Below, piece by piece: positions 1 through 8,281 of a DNA stretch of 27,817 nucleotides. The notes under the pieces are model-generated. The model searched no databases, had not been told where the DNA came from, and saw only the letters and a program-made list of their open reading frames with translations. The translations under genes were made by a program, and so were the position numbers. Each line of letters opens with the position of its first letter. The first letter of the stretch is position 1. Origin of the DNA: CAYQQK01 sp964420065 (GTDB taxonomy: Bacteria; Bacillota; Dethiobacteria; DTU022); assembly GCA_964420065.1 (NCBI GenBank), contig CAYQQK010000022.1, positions 1-27,817 on the forward strand. The letters run 5' to 3'.

Positions 1-42
1 AAAATTGATCCGTTCCAGCGGGCGGCCCGACGGGCCGCCCTT
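1..42. repeat. Left copy of terminal 42-bp inverted repeat with GC-rich hairpin
   Basis: Positions 1-42 are an exact reverse complement of 27776-27817. Within the copy, 20-29 and 31-40 form a perfect 10-bp GC-rich stem (GGGCGGCCCG / CGGGCCGCCC) around one base. The hairpin lies downstream of the minus-strand penicillin-binding protein gene (stop at 126) and could help end its transcript, but no T-run follows directly. The remaining 43-125 shows no gene. A dispersed repeat at which the assembly stopped is the simplest explanation. Confidence 0.85.
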
Positions 43-125
43 CCGTTTCAACGCTACGGTTCACAAAACCCGGAAAGTAGAAATAAATGTACCGGCTTGA
101 ACGCCCATGTTTAAAGCCGCCTGTT

Positions 126-1790
126 TCAGCGCACCAGGGACGGCAGGTCGGATCCTTGCTCCAGGAACAGGGCGATTTTACCGAAAGCATCGATCGGCCT
201 TCCTTCCTTCATTTCGTCGGCAAAAACTACGATTACCGCCTCCGCCCCTTCCAGAGGATAGAATCCGGCCGCCCAATAATTGTAAAGCGCGCGCCCGTTC
301 TCCCGGCGGCCGCTTTCCGCCGTTCCTGTTTTTGCCCCGGCCGGCAGCACGGTCAAGGCCCCGGGCCGGCCGGTACCCGTAGCCATAACCCCATGCAAAA
401 GGTACTTCAAACGATTAACCGTGGCCGGGCTGAGCACCCGCTCCCCCTGTTGTGTCCCGAAATACCTGACGATTTGCCTGTCCGTGTTCTCCAGGGCCTG
501 GACCAGGCGCGGTCTGACCCGATAGCCGCCGTTGGCGATAATCGCCATCAGGGAGGCCATCTGTAAAGGAGTGACCATAACCGCACCATGACCGAGCGCG
601 GCGTTGGCCAGGGCACGGGAATTGTTCAAGTCATTTTTTTCCGGCAGCAAACCGTACGTTTCATCAAGAAGAAACCCTGTAGCCTCACCCAAACCAAAGC
701 GCCGCGCGTAATCCAGAAGACGCTCCCCCCCCAGCTCCTGGGCCAGTTCGATAAAAACGCTGTTGCAGGAGTAAGCAAAGGCTTCCGCCAGGGAAAGTAA
801 CGGATCGGGATGAAGACAGGTGCACTGAAAATACAGGCCGCCTGCTTCCACCCCACCGGAACAATGAAATCTTTGGAAAAGGGAAACCAGACCTTCCTCC
901 AGGGCCGCCGCCGCCACCACCGTTTTGAACACCGAGCCCGGCTGGTACTCCATCAGAGCCCGATTAATCAGAGCGCCCCGTTCTCCGTTCAAATAATTTT
1001 CCAACCGGGCCGGGTGAAATGCGGGGCGGCTGGCCAGAGCCAGGATATCACCACGACAATCCATCACCACCACCGCACCGCGTCCAATATAGCGATCGGC
1101 AATCCGCTCCACTTCCCGTTGCAACGAGGAATCCAGGGTAAGGATTACATCCAGGGCAGATTCGCCTTTCCGGGTCGCGCGGTAACCGAGACCACCAATC
1201 AGGCCCTGGCTGCCATCAACCAGGGCCCCCAAAACTGTTTCTTGCCCACGGGAAAGTTCCCGATCAAATGCAGCTTCTATCCCGCTGACACCCCTTCCTT
1301 CACTTTCCTGCAAATAACCGACCAGGTGACAGGCCAGAAGGTCCGGACCATAACGCACCGGGTATGCGGCTTCAAGGATTCCAGGCAGGACGGCCGGGAA
1401 AGTTCCCGGTATGCCCCATCCTGCTCCAACATCGCCGGAACCGAGATATAACCAAAACGGCAAGGACCCCCGGGGAGGATCGGCCACGCGATCCGTTCCT
1501 TCGAGACGGCTCAGGGCCGAAACGATCTCTTCCTCCCTGCCCCGGTACAAAACCGGAAAGGCGACCAGTCCCTTCCGCCACCCCCGGTCAAGCAAGGATA
1601 TTCCATGGCGATCTTTGATGTCGCCGCGTTTATCGTAAATAACCAATCCCGAAATCCGTTGCCGAACCGCACTGCGGGCCAACCCCGGCCCGTTCAGGAT
1701 CTGCAAGCAAAACAGCTTGCCCAGCAGGAAAACAAAAACCAAAGAGATCCCCGCCAGGATCAGAATAATGCGACGCTTCCGGTCGGCCAT
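126..1790 (-). CDS. Class B penicillin-binding protein (transpeptidase)
   Basis: This is a 554-residue membrane-anchored D,D-transpeptidase of the PBP2/FtsI/SpoVD type, which cross-links peptidoglycan outside the membrane. One N-terminal transmembrane segment lies at about residues 7-30, followed by a PBP-dimer-like region and the transpeptidase domain. All three catalytic motifs are present: SVFK (S286, K289), SCN (S341-N343) and KTGT (from K487). The start at 1790 (MADRKRR) was chosen because a GGTGGAA ribosome-binding site lies about 7 bases upstream; an ATG at 1835 is possible and would extend the protein into the end of the EcfT gene. There is no PASTA domain, so it is not a full SpoVD-type protein. 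It is the last gene of the run that begins at 5923, about 50 bases behind ecfT, so it is probably cotranscribed. Whether it serves elongation, division or the spore cortex cannot be told from sequence. Confidence 0.9.
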   Translation of the reverse strand: MADRKRRIILILAGISLVFVFLLGKLFCLQILNGPGLARSAVRQRISGLVIYDKRGDIKDRHGISLLDRGWRKGLVAFPVLYRGREEEIVSALSRLEGTDRVADPPRGSLPFWLYLGSGDVGAGWGIPGTFPAVLPGILEAAYPVRYGPDLLACHLVGYLQESEGRGVSGIEAAFDRELSRGQETVLGALVDGSQGLIGGLGYRATRKGESALDVILTLDSSLQREVERIADRYIGRGAVVVMDCRGDILALASRPAFHPARLENYLNGERGALINRALMEYQPGSVFKTVVAAAALEEGLVSLFQRFHCSGGVEAGGLYFQCTCLHPDPLLSLAEAFAYSCNSVFIELAQELGGERLLDYARRFGLGEATGFLLDETYGLLPEKNDLNNSRALANAALGHGAVMVTPLQMASLMAIIANGGYRVRPRLVQALENTDRQIVRYFGTQQGERVLSPATVNRLKYLLHGVMATGTGRPGALTVLPAGAKTGTAESGRRENGRALYNYWAAGFYPLEGAEAVIVVFADEMKEGRPIDAFGKIALFLEQGSDLPSLVR

Positions 1791-1839
1791 GAACATTTCC
1801 ACCGTCTCACCCGGTACATCTTCTGCCTTGCCCATGTTT

Positions 1840-2571
1840 TTATACAAAAAATCGTTGCCGCAAAAGGAAAAGGAGAACGGTAGCAGCCGTGACCAGACCG
1901 ATCACCGCGTAATCTGTCCCGGACATGGAGAGATCACGGTAATAGGAGCGGGTAGTAAACCGGCGAAAACCACGCAGCTCGAGCAGGATGGAAAGGTGTT
2001 CCGCTTTCTGCCAGATACTGTAGATCAAGGGGGTAAAAATGCCGACATAAACCCGGAGCACTTTTCTTTTATAAACTTTACGGAGATCCACTCCCCGCAA
2101 CTGGATCGTGCTAAAGATGTTTTGCAATTCGTTGAAAAATACGGGAATGAACCTGATTCCCAGTTGGATCATGAACACAATCTCGTAAGGCAGGCGCAGT
2201 TTAACCAGGCCCAGGAGCAGCTCCGCCGTTTGACAGTTAACCAGGATCAGCCCCGACCCGGCGAGGATCAAAAAACGGAGGATGATCGAAACACCGTAAA
2301 TGAGCCCCCCTGTTGTCAGCAGGGTCAATCGCCCCAGACAAAGTAGTGTTTCTCCGCTACGGACAAAGAGGCTCTGGATCACGATCAGGACCAGATAGGT
2401 GTAAATATATTTGCGAAATTCGACGAAAACATTTGCCGGAATTCTGAACAACACCAGCGTCAGCAAATTCAACCCAAGGAGAACCGCCAGAGAAAGGGGC
2501 TCCTGCCAGATCAAAGCCAGAACAGAAAAGATCGCGACAATGAATAGTCTGGTTCTGACATCAAGCCGCAT
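1840..2571 (-). CDS. ecfT: ECF transporter transmembrane component EcfT
   Basis: This 243-residue integral membrane protein is the energy-coupling T component that links the two ATPases to the substrate-binding S component. Several hydrophobic helices are visible, at about 8-45, 55-70, 85-112, 125-150 and 220-240. Two Arg-Gly coupling motifs are present: QLRGVD near residue 157 and ELRGFRR near 198, which match the Ala-Arg-Gly type helices that contact EcfA. The start codon directly follows the stop of the ATPase gene (TAG then ATG), which indicates translational coupling. It sits in the order S component, ATPase, ATPase, EcfT, typical of a dedicated or group II ECF operon. Confidence 0.9.
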   Translation of the reverse strand: MRLDVRTRLFIVAIFSVLALIWQEPLSLAVLLGLNLLTLVLFRIPANVFVEFRKYIYTYLVLIVIQSLFVRSGETLLCLGRLTLLTTGGLIYGVSIILRFLILAGSGLILVNCQTAELLLGLVKLRLPYEIVFMIQLGIRFIPVFFNELQNIFSTIQLRGVDLRKVYKRKVLRVYVGIFTPLIYSIWQKAEHLSILLELRGFRRFTTRSYYRDLSMSGTDYAVIGLVTAATVLLFLLRQRFFV

Positions 2572-3225
2572 CTAGAAAATCTCTCCCCGGGACATGCGTA
2601 TTTTTCTTCCTTTGAGCCCGGCAACAAGTTCCCGATCATGGGTGATGACCATCAGACCCGTACCCCGGCGCCAAATATCCTGCAAGGTATCAACAAGTTT
2701 CTTTTTCCGGAAGGGATCAATACTCCGGGTCGGCTCGTCCAGAATCAAATAGCATGGTTGCAGGGCCAAAACAGCCGAAATGGCCACCAACTGCTTTTGC
2801 CCTTCACTCAGATTAAACGGCAGCTGTTCCCGGTGTTCCCAAAGATCAAAAATATCCAAGTAATACCGGCAAAGACGATCCGTCTCGGACCGGCTGATGC
2901 CTCTCCACTTCAGGCCGAAGGCGATCTCGTCGTGAACACTGCTGTTGAAAAACATTTGACCGGGGTTTGGCAAAACAAACCCCACCTTTTGGCCCACCCC
3001 GGGCAGGGAGTAATCTCCTACGGGGCGCCCGTCCAGAACGACGGCCCCCTGCTGGGGTTTGAGAAGGCCGGTAATCAATCTGGCCAGAGTAGACTTGCCG
3101 CTGCCGTTCAAACCGGTAATGAGCACCTTTTCCGTTCTTTCCAGGCTGAATGAAACATTTTTTACGGCGGCTTCCTTCTGTCCGCGATAGGTATAGCTCA
3201 CCGCATCCAGTACGATATAGGCCAT
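2572..3225 (-). CDS. ECF transporter ATP-binding protein (second ATPase)
   Basis: This 217-residue ABC ATPase is one of two ATPases in the ECF module. Walker A is GLNGSGKST (residues 38-46). The signature is LSEGQ (139-143) rather than LSGGQ, a variant common in EcfA proteins. Walker B with its catalytic Glu is LILDE (160-164), followed by a D-loop SID and an H-loop ITHD. It is short for an ABC ATPase because it ends soon after the H-loop region and lacks the extra C-terminal helices of many EcfA proteins. It lies 17 bases after the upstream ATPase gene and abuts ecfT. Confidence 0.9.
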   Translation of the reverse strand: MAYIVLDAVSYTYRGQKEAAVKNVSFSLERTEKVLITGLNGSGKSTLARLITGLLKPQQGAVVLDGRPVGDYSLPGVGQKVGFVLPNPGQMFFNSSVHDEIAFGLKWRGISRSETDRLCRYYLDIFDLWEHREQLPFNLSEGQKQLVAISAVLALQPCYLILDEPTRSIDPFRKKKLVDTLQDIWRRGTGLMVITHDRELVAGLKGRKIRMSRGEIF

Positions 3226-3242
3226 CCATGTTCCACCGTTCG

Positions 3243-3974
3243 TTAAAAGATCAGCCGGTATTCCCGTAAAATATCCCGGTCCGCAAGAATCGTTTCCCGA
3301 GGGCCCCGGCGAACAATTTGCCCTTTTTCCAGGAGCAGCAGGTGATCACAGACCTTTAACCCCTGACGAGTATGGTCGATAATGATCAAAGTTGTCCCGT
3401 CCTCCTTCAACCTCCACATCTGCGCTACTATTTTTTCCCTGGCCCGCTCATCCAGCATGGCCAAGGCTTCATCAAAAATGATGATCGGAGGGTCAAGGGC
3501 CAGGACCGTGGCAAGCGCCGCCAGCTGTTTCTCTCCTCCCGAAAGGTGATTCGGGTTTTTTTGCCGCAACGCTGTGATCCCGACCTGCTCCATAACCCTC
3601 TCAATGGTTTGCCCGATCTCTTCTCGGGGAAAATTATGATTTTCCAGGGCGAAAGCCATGTCGTCTTCCACCGTGGGCATCAAAAGCTGCAGATTAGGAT
3701 CTTGCAAAACGATCCCGATCTCGGCGGCAAGCCCGGACAGAGAGCCCTTTCGGGTGTCGTTACCGTTAACCAAAACCGTGCCGGTCATTGTTCCCGAGAG
3801 GTGATGGGGAATTATGCCGCACAAGCAATAGCTTAAAGTAGTCTTGCCGCTACCGTTTAACCCGATCAGACCCAGGCTTTCGCCCCGGTTTACCGTAAAA
3901 CTCAGGTTCTTTAGAACCGGCCGACAATCGTGGCCGAAGGCGTAACCAAGATGATCTACCACAAGGACAGTCAT
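3243..3974 (-). CDS. ECF transporter ATP-binding protein (first ATPase)
   Basis: This 243-residue ABC ATPase pairs with the ATPase at 2572-3225. It has Walker A GLNGSGKTT, signature LSGGEKQ, Walker B with catalytic Glu (IIIFDEA) and an H-loop in IIIDHT. The two ATPases are clearly paralogous but diverged, as expected for an EcfA-EcfA' heterodimer. The start at 3974 (MTVLVVDHLGY) fits the family's N-terminus and has a weak GAAGAA ribosome-binding site; a GTG at 3989 would add five residues. It follows the S-component gene by about 20 bases. Confidence 0.9.
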   Translation of the reverse strand: MTVLVVDHLGYAFGHDCRPVLKNLSFTVNRGESLGLIGLNGSGKTTLSYCLCGIIPHHLSGTMTGTVLVNGNDTRKGSLSGLAAEIGIVLQDPNLQLLMPTVEDDMAFALENHNFPREEIGQTIERVMEQVGITALRQKNPNHLSGGEKQLAALATVLALDPPIIIFDEALAMLDERAREKIVAQMWRLKEDGTTLIIIDHTRQGLKVCDHLLLLEKGQIVRRGPRETILADRDILREYRLIF

Positions 3975-3994
3975 CAGTTCTTCACGCACACGTT

Positions 3995-4564
3995 TTATGC
4001 TTTATCCCCGAGCCCGACCGCACCTCGGGTTCTGAAACGTCCAAAGACAACTTCGAGCTTGTAGCCGACCACGCCTCCAATACCGCCAAAGAAGGCGGAA
4101 ACAAGGCATGAAACAAGAAGCGGAATGAAGGGGATACGCATAAAAACCCAGCTCATGATCAGGGCGCCGGTCGCGTTGGCCACGGCCCCGGCAACAAAAC
4201 CACTGAAAAGAGAGGACACATAGTGCGGAAACAATAACATGACCAATTCCAGGGTGATGCCGGGCACCACATAAACCAGAAGATTGGCAAGACCACGGTT
4301 GCCAAGCATATCAAATACAACCACAAGGACCGACTGAACCAGACCGACCAGGATCGCCGTGCCCCTTTTTTTAACAATGGCGCAGGCGAGGACTATCCAG
4401 AGCATGTAGGCGATTCCAGCTATGGTGCCGATCGGCACCAGAGATCCGGTAAAAACCTGGGCCAAAAGTCGTACAAACGGCTTTGTAGCCACGCCGCCGG
4501 CGGATAAAAGAGCGATGATGACAAGATCAAACGTGGTCAATTTTCGAAGATAGTTTTTAAACAT
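3995..4564 (-). CDS. ECF transporter substrate-specificity (S) component, YkoE-like
   Basis: This 189-residue hydrophobic protein has about five to six transmembrane helices and sits directly upstream of two ECF ATPases and EcfT. It is therefore read as the substrate-binding S component. The order of motifs (an N-terminal helix with LLSAGGVATKPFV, then a PIGTIAGIAYMLW stretch, a VKKRGTAILVG loop and an ELV helix) resembles the YkoE/HMP-thiamine type of S component. That resemblance is from recall and does not fix the ligand. The start overlaps the end of the methyltransferase gene by 8 bases, so the two are translationally coupled. No riboswitch is visible upstream of the operon to reveal the substrate. 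Confidence 0.75.
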   Translation of the reverse strand: MFKNYLRKLTTFDLVIIALLSAGGVATKPFVRLLAQVFTGSLVPIGTIAGIAYMLWIVLACAIVKKRGTAILVGLVQSVLVVVFDMLGNRGLANLLVYVVPGITLELVMLLFPHYVSSLFSGFVAGAVANATGALIMSWVFMRIPFIPLLVSCLVSAFFGGIGGVVGYKLEVVFGRFRTRGAVGLGDKA

Positions 4565-5315
4565 GTTTTTTGTCTTCCTTTCTCCAGGTAATCAGAGCAC
4601 TGTTTCGAGGATTGGGCACCCAGCAGGCACCATGGCGCATGGTAACGATCCGGTGCAGGTGTTCTAGCAATAACGCCGGGTCAGGCAATCCCAGCTTATC
4701 GGCCAGGTAAACCGCGCAGGGCCCGATCTCTTTTTCGTTTTTCAGGGGCATCCCGAAATCATAGGTAACCGTTTCCCATTCCACCTCCCGCTTTAAAGCG
4801 CCAAATATCCGCAGCAAGTCCCGGCAATCACCGCCAAAGGAAGGCGGCTCAATACCGGCCCGCGCATAAAGCTCCTCGCTCATAAAATCAGTTTGTACTT
4901 TGTCGGCGGGAGTTATGAAGTAGGCGATTTTTTCGGTTCGATCAATGATTTTTTTGATCCCCTCCGGCGTTCCGATCCCACCTCCAAAACTGTACGCACA
5001 AACAGTGGCATCACTTTTTCCCACCTCCACCTCCGGCCAGCAACCATGGATCAGCTCAAGCGCGGGTGAATTTCCAACTTTTTTTCGCAATGCATTCAGG
5101 TTCTTACGGCTCCGGTCTACGGCCTGGACCCTTAAGCCAATTTCAAGCGCCTTGAGAGCAAACGCCCCGGGACCGCTGCCAAGATCGAGCAGGGTTTTGC
5201 ATGCGGACAGTGCCGGCTTCATTCGTTCCCAAAATACGGCCGGGTAGTCGCTGGACTCGATACCAAGATAGTATCCTTCAATCTGTTCGTCGGTCCATTC
5301 TTTGACTGGTTTCAT
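4557..5315 (-). CDS. Class I SAM-dependent methyltransferase
   Basis: This 252-residue soluble protein has the Rossmann-type methyltransferase motif I LLDLGSGPG (residues 42-50) followed by an acidic-end strand (VQAVDRS) that would bind the ribose of SAM. An N-terminal helical region (EWTDEQIEGYYLGIESSDYP) precedes the core and the last 100 residues contain no recognised domain. The substrate is unknown. Its start codon overlaps the stop of the NTPase gene (ATGA) and its end overlaps the S-component start, so it is firmly part of the ECF operon. This suggests it modifies the transported compound or a product of it, which is inference. Confidence 0.8.
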   Translation of the reverse strand: MKPVKEWTDEQIEGYYLGIESSDYPAVFWERMKPALSACKTLLDLGSGPGAFALKALEIGLRVQAVDRSRKNLNALRKKVGNSPALELIHGCWPEVEVGKSDATVCAYSFGGGIGTPEGIKKIIDRTEKIAYFITPADKVQTDFMSEELYARAGIEPPSFGGDCRDLLRIFGALKREVEWETVTYDFGMPLKNEKEIGPCAVYLADKLGLPDPALLLEHLHRIVTMRHGACWVPNPRNSALITWRKEDKKHV

Positions 5316-5923
5316 CGGCAGGCCGCCTCAATAAAAGAATTGACACGGGCAGCGATCATGGCATGGCAGGGCGGGGTTAGATCCAAAAGATCCGTTCGCG
5401 GGCAGGAACAAATCCGTTTGTAAAAAGATTGGTAGGCCTCGATCTTGTCCTTTTCCTGCAAGCATTGCCTTAAAATTGCCAGATTACGCGGCAATTTGAG
5501 CACCCCGATTACCGGAATATCCCCGTCCAACAATGTCATCACCATTTCCATAAAAGCCGAACAGCCCAACTCGACTCCCCCCAGCTCGTCCATGAGGATC
5601 AACTGTTTGTTCCGGTCCAGGCTTTGTTTTAAATAAGCAGTGCCATAGCGTTCGAACACGGTAAGGTCCTGTTGCCATCGGTCGCCGTTATCACAATAAA
5701 GGAAAAGCTTGTCCATCCCCTCGGTAGTCGCTACCGGGTAAGCAAGATGGTAGCGATCCGCTTCATCAACCGGAAGCAGTCTGAAGGCAGCAGTTTGTTT
5801 TTCAATCAAAATTCTTTGAACAAAGAAGCCGCCCGCCCGGGGCAAAAAGGGGAGAAGAGCTTTCCGGATCAAGGTGGATTTGCCGGCGCCGATAGCCCCT
5901 TGCAAAAACAGCTTCGTCTTCAC
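5312..5923 (-). CDS. P-loop NTPase, THEP1/nucleoside-triphosphatase-like
   Basis: This 203-residue protein has Walker A GAIGAGKST (residues 9-17) at its extreme N-terminus and a Walker B-like strand ending LMDELGG (D112, E113). This layout fits the NTPase_1 (THEP1) family or related small P-loop proteins such as MobB; I prefer NTPase_1 because of the short length and the MDE(L/I)G motif. It starts with GTG at 5923. It is the first gene after the promoter at 5997-6025 and shares a 4-base ATGA overlap with the methyltransferase gene. Its role could be nucleotide or cofactor hydrolysis, or a kinase step tied to uptake, but the sequence does not decide. Confidence 0.75.
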   Translation of the reverse strand: MKTKLFLQGAIGAGKSTLIRKALLPFLPRAGGFFVQRILIEKQTAAFRLLPVDEADRYHLAYPVATTEGMDKLFLYCDNGDRWQQDLTVFERYGTAYLKQSLDRNKQLILMDELGGVELGCSAFMEMVMTLLDGDIPVIGVLKLPRNLAILRQCLQEKDKIEAYQSFYKRICSCPRTDLLDLTPPCHAMIAARVNSFIEAACR

Positions 5924-5996
5924 TCCGTTTCAGCACCTCGCAACAAGCGTTATATCTAAATAAGTATATCGGTTTTAAAAATAAAAGTTCCTTGCC

Positions 5997-6025
5997 AGTG
6001 TACCGCCTCTTCTCTTTTTCGTCAA
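5997..6025 (-). promoter_or_regulatory. Sigma-A-type promoter for the ECF operon
   Basis: On the minus strand TTGACG (6020-6025) and TACACT (5997-6002) are separated by 17 bases. They lie just after the mltG stop and about 70 bases before the NTPase start. The AT-rich leader (5924-5990) has no riboswitch that I recognise. Confidence 0.65.
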
Positions 6026-6046
6026 GCCTATTTTATGGATAACACC

Positions 6047-7129
6047 CTAGGGAAGAGGAGATCTGCCAGCCCGGTTTTGTTCAGCCAGGCCGATGTGATA
6101 GTGGTGTTCTTCCAGGGTGCTGCTGAAATAATGCCCGCCGCTGCCATCATCCCGGGCATTAAAGTAAAAATAGTCGGTTTCTTCGGGAAAAAGGGCTGCC
6201 TCCAGGGACTTCTCACCGGGGGCGGCAATCGGCCCGGGAGGTAATCCGGGATGGAGGTAGGTGTTGTAAGGCGATTCTAGAGCCAGATCCGCACCGGTAA
6301 GAACTGTTTTGGTCTCACCTAGAATGTACTGGATCGTAGCGCACGATTGCAAAAAATGATCGTGGTGCAACCTGTTTTGAAAAACAGCGGCAATGAGTCC
6401 CCGCTCCGTATCGACCACCGCCTCCCGCTCCACAATTGAAGCCAGGGTAAGTAGTTGGTGCAGGGTCAGGCCCAGCTCGGCGGCACGATCACTCCGTTCT
6501 CGTGAAATAACCGTTTCAAACCGCTGTAACATCAAAGTTGCGATCTCTTCCGCACCGGTTCCCCGTTCAATTTCATAAGTGTCCGGAAAAAGATATCCTT
6601 CCAACGGATAACGCACAGCAGAGTTGGCCGCCACTTCCAGCAAGAAGGGGAAACTTTCCAGAAGAGAAGGCGGCGGGGCGGCACACAACTCCAGGAAGGA
6701 TACCTCGTCGATCAAACTTTCCTTTAGAAGAAAAGCCGCAATCTGTTCCACGGTAGATCCTTCCGGAACTACCAGCCAGATCGTGTCATGGTAAACCGTG
6801 CCTTCAATGATTAGGTCCATGATTTCACGCATGCTCATGGCCGGGTTTAAGCGGTAGGAACCGGCCAGAAAGTCTTCATCTCTCCCGACCCAGCGGGCAT
6901 AAAAACGAAAAAAATCTGCGTTACGGATAATCCCGTTTTTTTCCAACAGGATCGCGATCTCTCTTGCGGAAGCGCCCGCTGGAATGTCTACCAGAACCAC
7001 TTCCGAAGCTGCGCCGGCATTGACCGGTAAGAGCATGGTTTTGTAGCCGGTGATTGCAGCCAAAACGAGGATTGTCAGAACCAGAACGGCGCTTCCTGAA
7101 ATGATCAGCCTTTTGCGCAAGTGAATCAT
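6047..7129 (-). CDS. mltG: Endolytic peptidoglycan transglycosylase MltG (YceG)
   Basis: This 360-residue protein is anchored by one N-terminal transmembrane helix (about residues 8-28) and carries an extracellular YceG domain that cleaves nascent glycan strands, probably setting their length. The catalytic glutamate is in ASIVEREA (E234), and the conserved SPYNTYLHPGLPPGPI stretch follows. The start at 7129 (MIHLRKR) puts a few positive residues before the helix. GGAGG lies only two bases upstream, so a TTG nine bases further in or an ATG at 7201 remain possible. It is the last gene of the alaS-ireB-ruvX-DUF1292-mltG series that is common in Bacillota. Confidence 0.93.
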   Translation of the reverse strand: MIHLRKRLIISGSAVLVLTILVLAAITGYKTMLLPVNAGAASEVVLVDIPAGASAREIAILLEKNGIIRNADFFRFYARWVGRDEDFLAGSYRLNPAMSMREIMDLIIEGTVYHDTIWLVVPEGSTVEQIAAFLLKESLIDEVSFLELCAAPPPSLLESFPFLLEVAANSAVRYPLEGYLFPDTYEIERGTGAEEIATLMLQRFETVISRERSDRAAELGLTLHQLLTLASIVEREAVVDTERGLIAAVFQNRLHHDHFLQSCATIQYILGETKTVLTGADLALESPYNTYLHPGLPPGPIAAPGEKSLEAALFPEETDYFYFNARDDGSGGHYFSSTLEEHHYHIGLAEQNRAGRSPLP

Positions 7130-7216
7130 ATCCTCCCAGACAGTTCCGGGTGAACCATTGACGTCCCCCAACAAATAAAAGGCCTGAAAATACGCCGTCA
7201 TAAAAATACCGAAGGT

Positions 7217-7540
7217 TTATAAAAGATCGCTGTCTTCCTCCTCCGCTTGACGACGGATTTCATATTCCCGGGCTGCTTCGGCCCATTCTTCCTCTTCTTC
7301 GACTTCGCGCAGTACTTCCTCTCCGTCTACCTTATCGATCCGGAATATGTACGCCTCTTCATCCGGACCGGGATCGTCGTCCGGGGATTCCTCGTCGTTG
7401 TAGACAATGGGTACCAGAACGGCGTACTGCTTTGAACCCACCGTAAAGGAATCTATGGCAAAAAAAGCATGTTCATGGCCTTCATCATCAATGAAGGTAA
7501 CCAGATCCGGCTGGCCTTCCTGTTCCGTCAATACTGTCAC
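7217..7540 (-). CDS. DUF1292 family protein
   Basis: This 107-residue acidic soluble protein matches the DUF1292 family: a short beta-rich core (VTFIDDEGHEHAFF, then YAVLVPI and EAYIFRIDK) followed by a Glu-rich helical tail (EEEEEWAEAAREYE). Its function is unknown across Bacillota. Its place between ruvX and mltG is the usual one, which supports the call. The first codon is GTG at 7540; a TTG three codons on has a better-spaced AGGTGA and may be the true start. Confidence 0.88.
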   Translation of the reverse strand: MTVLTEQEGQPDLVTFIDDEGHEHAFFAIDSFTVGSKQYAVLVPIVYNDEESPDDDPGPDEEAYIFRIDKVDGEEVLREVEEEEEWAEAAREYEIRRQAEEEDSDLL

Positions 7541-7586
7541 CTCTGTTCAAAAGTAGCTTTATTATTTCCACCGCTCCCGGGGAATA

Positions 7587-8012
7587 TCAACTACGCGGCG
7601 ACCGGTCCCGTTCAAGGAAACTTTCCAGGATCAACATCGCCGCCAGCAGGTCCCGGACTCTCCGGCGTCCGGCCCGGCTGCGGTCCCCTTCAAGCAGCGC
7701 CTTTTCGGCCATACGGCTGGTCAGGCGTTCATCGATCATCACCACCGGCCTTTCAACGGTTTTTTCCAGGGCATCTCCGAAGGCCTGTACCCGCCGTGCT
7801 GTCTCACCCGCCGTTCCATTCATGCGCAGGGGCAAACCGATCACGATCTTCCCCACCGAGTAGTGTTCACAAAGAGCACATAACCGGTTCAGCGCTTCCT
7901 TTGGCGCATCATAGGTTATCACTTCCACCCCCTGGGCGGTAATGCCCAGGGGATCGGAGACGGCAACCCCAATCCGTTTTTCCCCCCAATCAAGGCCTAG
8001 TGTACGCGCCAC
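7587..8012 (-). CDS. ruvX: RuvX/YqgF family RNase H-fold nuclease
   Basis: This 141-residue protein belongs to the YqgF/RuvX family, proposed to resolve Holliday junctions or process the 5' end of pre-16S rRNA. The RNase H-fold motifs are visible: an N-terminal LGLDWGEKRIGVAVSD strand pair with the first Asp, IVIGLPLRMNG in the middle, and DERLTS near residue 95. The C-terminal DLLAA motif replaces the more usual DKIAA/DxxAA form. It begins with GTG two bases after the ireB stop, so the two genes are coupled. Confidence 0.92.
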   Translation of the reverse strand: MARTLGLDWGEKRIGVAVSDPLGITAQGVEVITYDAPKEALNRLCALCEHYSVGKIVIGLPLRMNGTAGETARRVQAFGDALEKTVERPVVMIDERLTSRMAEKALLEGDRSRAGRRRVRDLLAAMLILESFLERDRSPRS

Positions 8013-8014
8013 CT

Positions 8015-8281
8015 TTATCGGTCCATTTCCACCAGGTAGGATCTCACCAGTTCTTCCAGAAGCTCATCCCGTTCCACCTGGCGCACCAGACTGCGGGCAT
8101 CGCTATGGCTGGTAATGTACGCCGGATCCCCCGACAAAAGGTACCCCACAAGCTGGTTTAACGGGTTATATCCCTTTTCCTTGAGCGCCTGGTAGACAGT
8201 GAGAAGAACACGGCGTGCTTCGTTATCGGCATTTTCCTGCTGGACATGGAAGCGGACCGTATGTCCGGAATTGTTTTCCAT
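8015..8281 (-). CDS. ireB: IreB family (DUF965/UPF0297) regulatory phosphoprotein
   Basis: This 88-residue protein is the IreB/UPF0297 family, a small substrate of the PASTA kinase IreK/PrkC in enterococci and found next to alaS in most Bacillota. The family-defining core NPLNQLVGYLLSGDPAYITSH is complete (residues 39-59), and the N-terminal SGHTVRF contains the Thr region that is phosphorylated in relatives. The start at 8281 matches the family N-terminus; the frame stays open further upstream, but that extension would lie in the duplicated segment and in alaS. GGAGGGAGGA stands 9 bases before the ATG. The first ten or so codons are repeated 71 bases upstream (see repeat). Confidence 0.93.
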   Translation of the reverse strand: MENNSGHTVRFHVQQENADNEARRVLLTVYQALKEKGYNPLNQLVGYLLSGDPAYITSHSDARSLVRQVERDELLEELVRSYLVEMDR

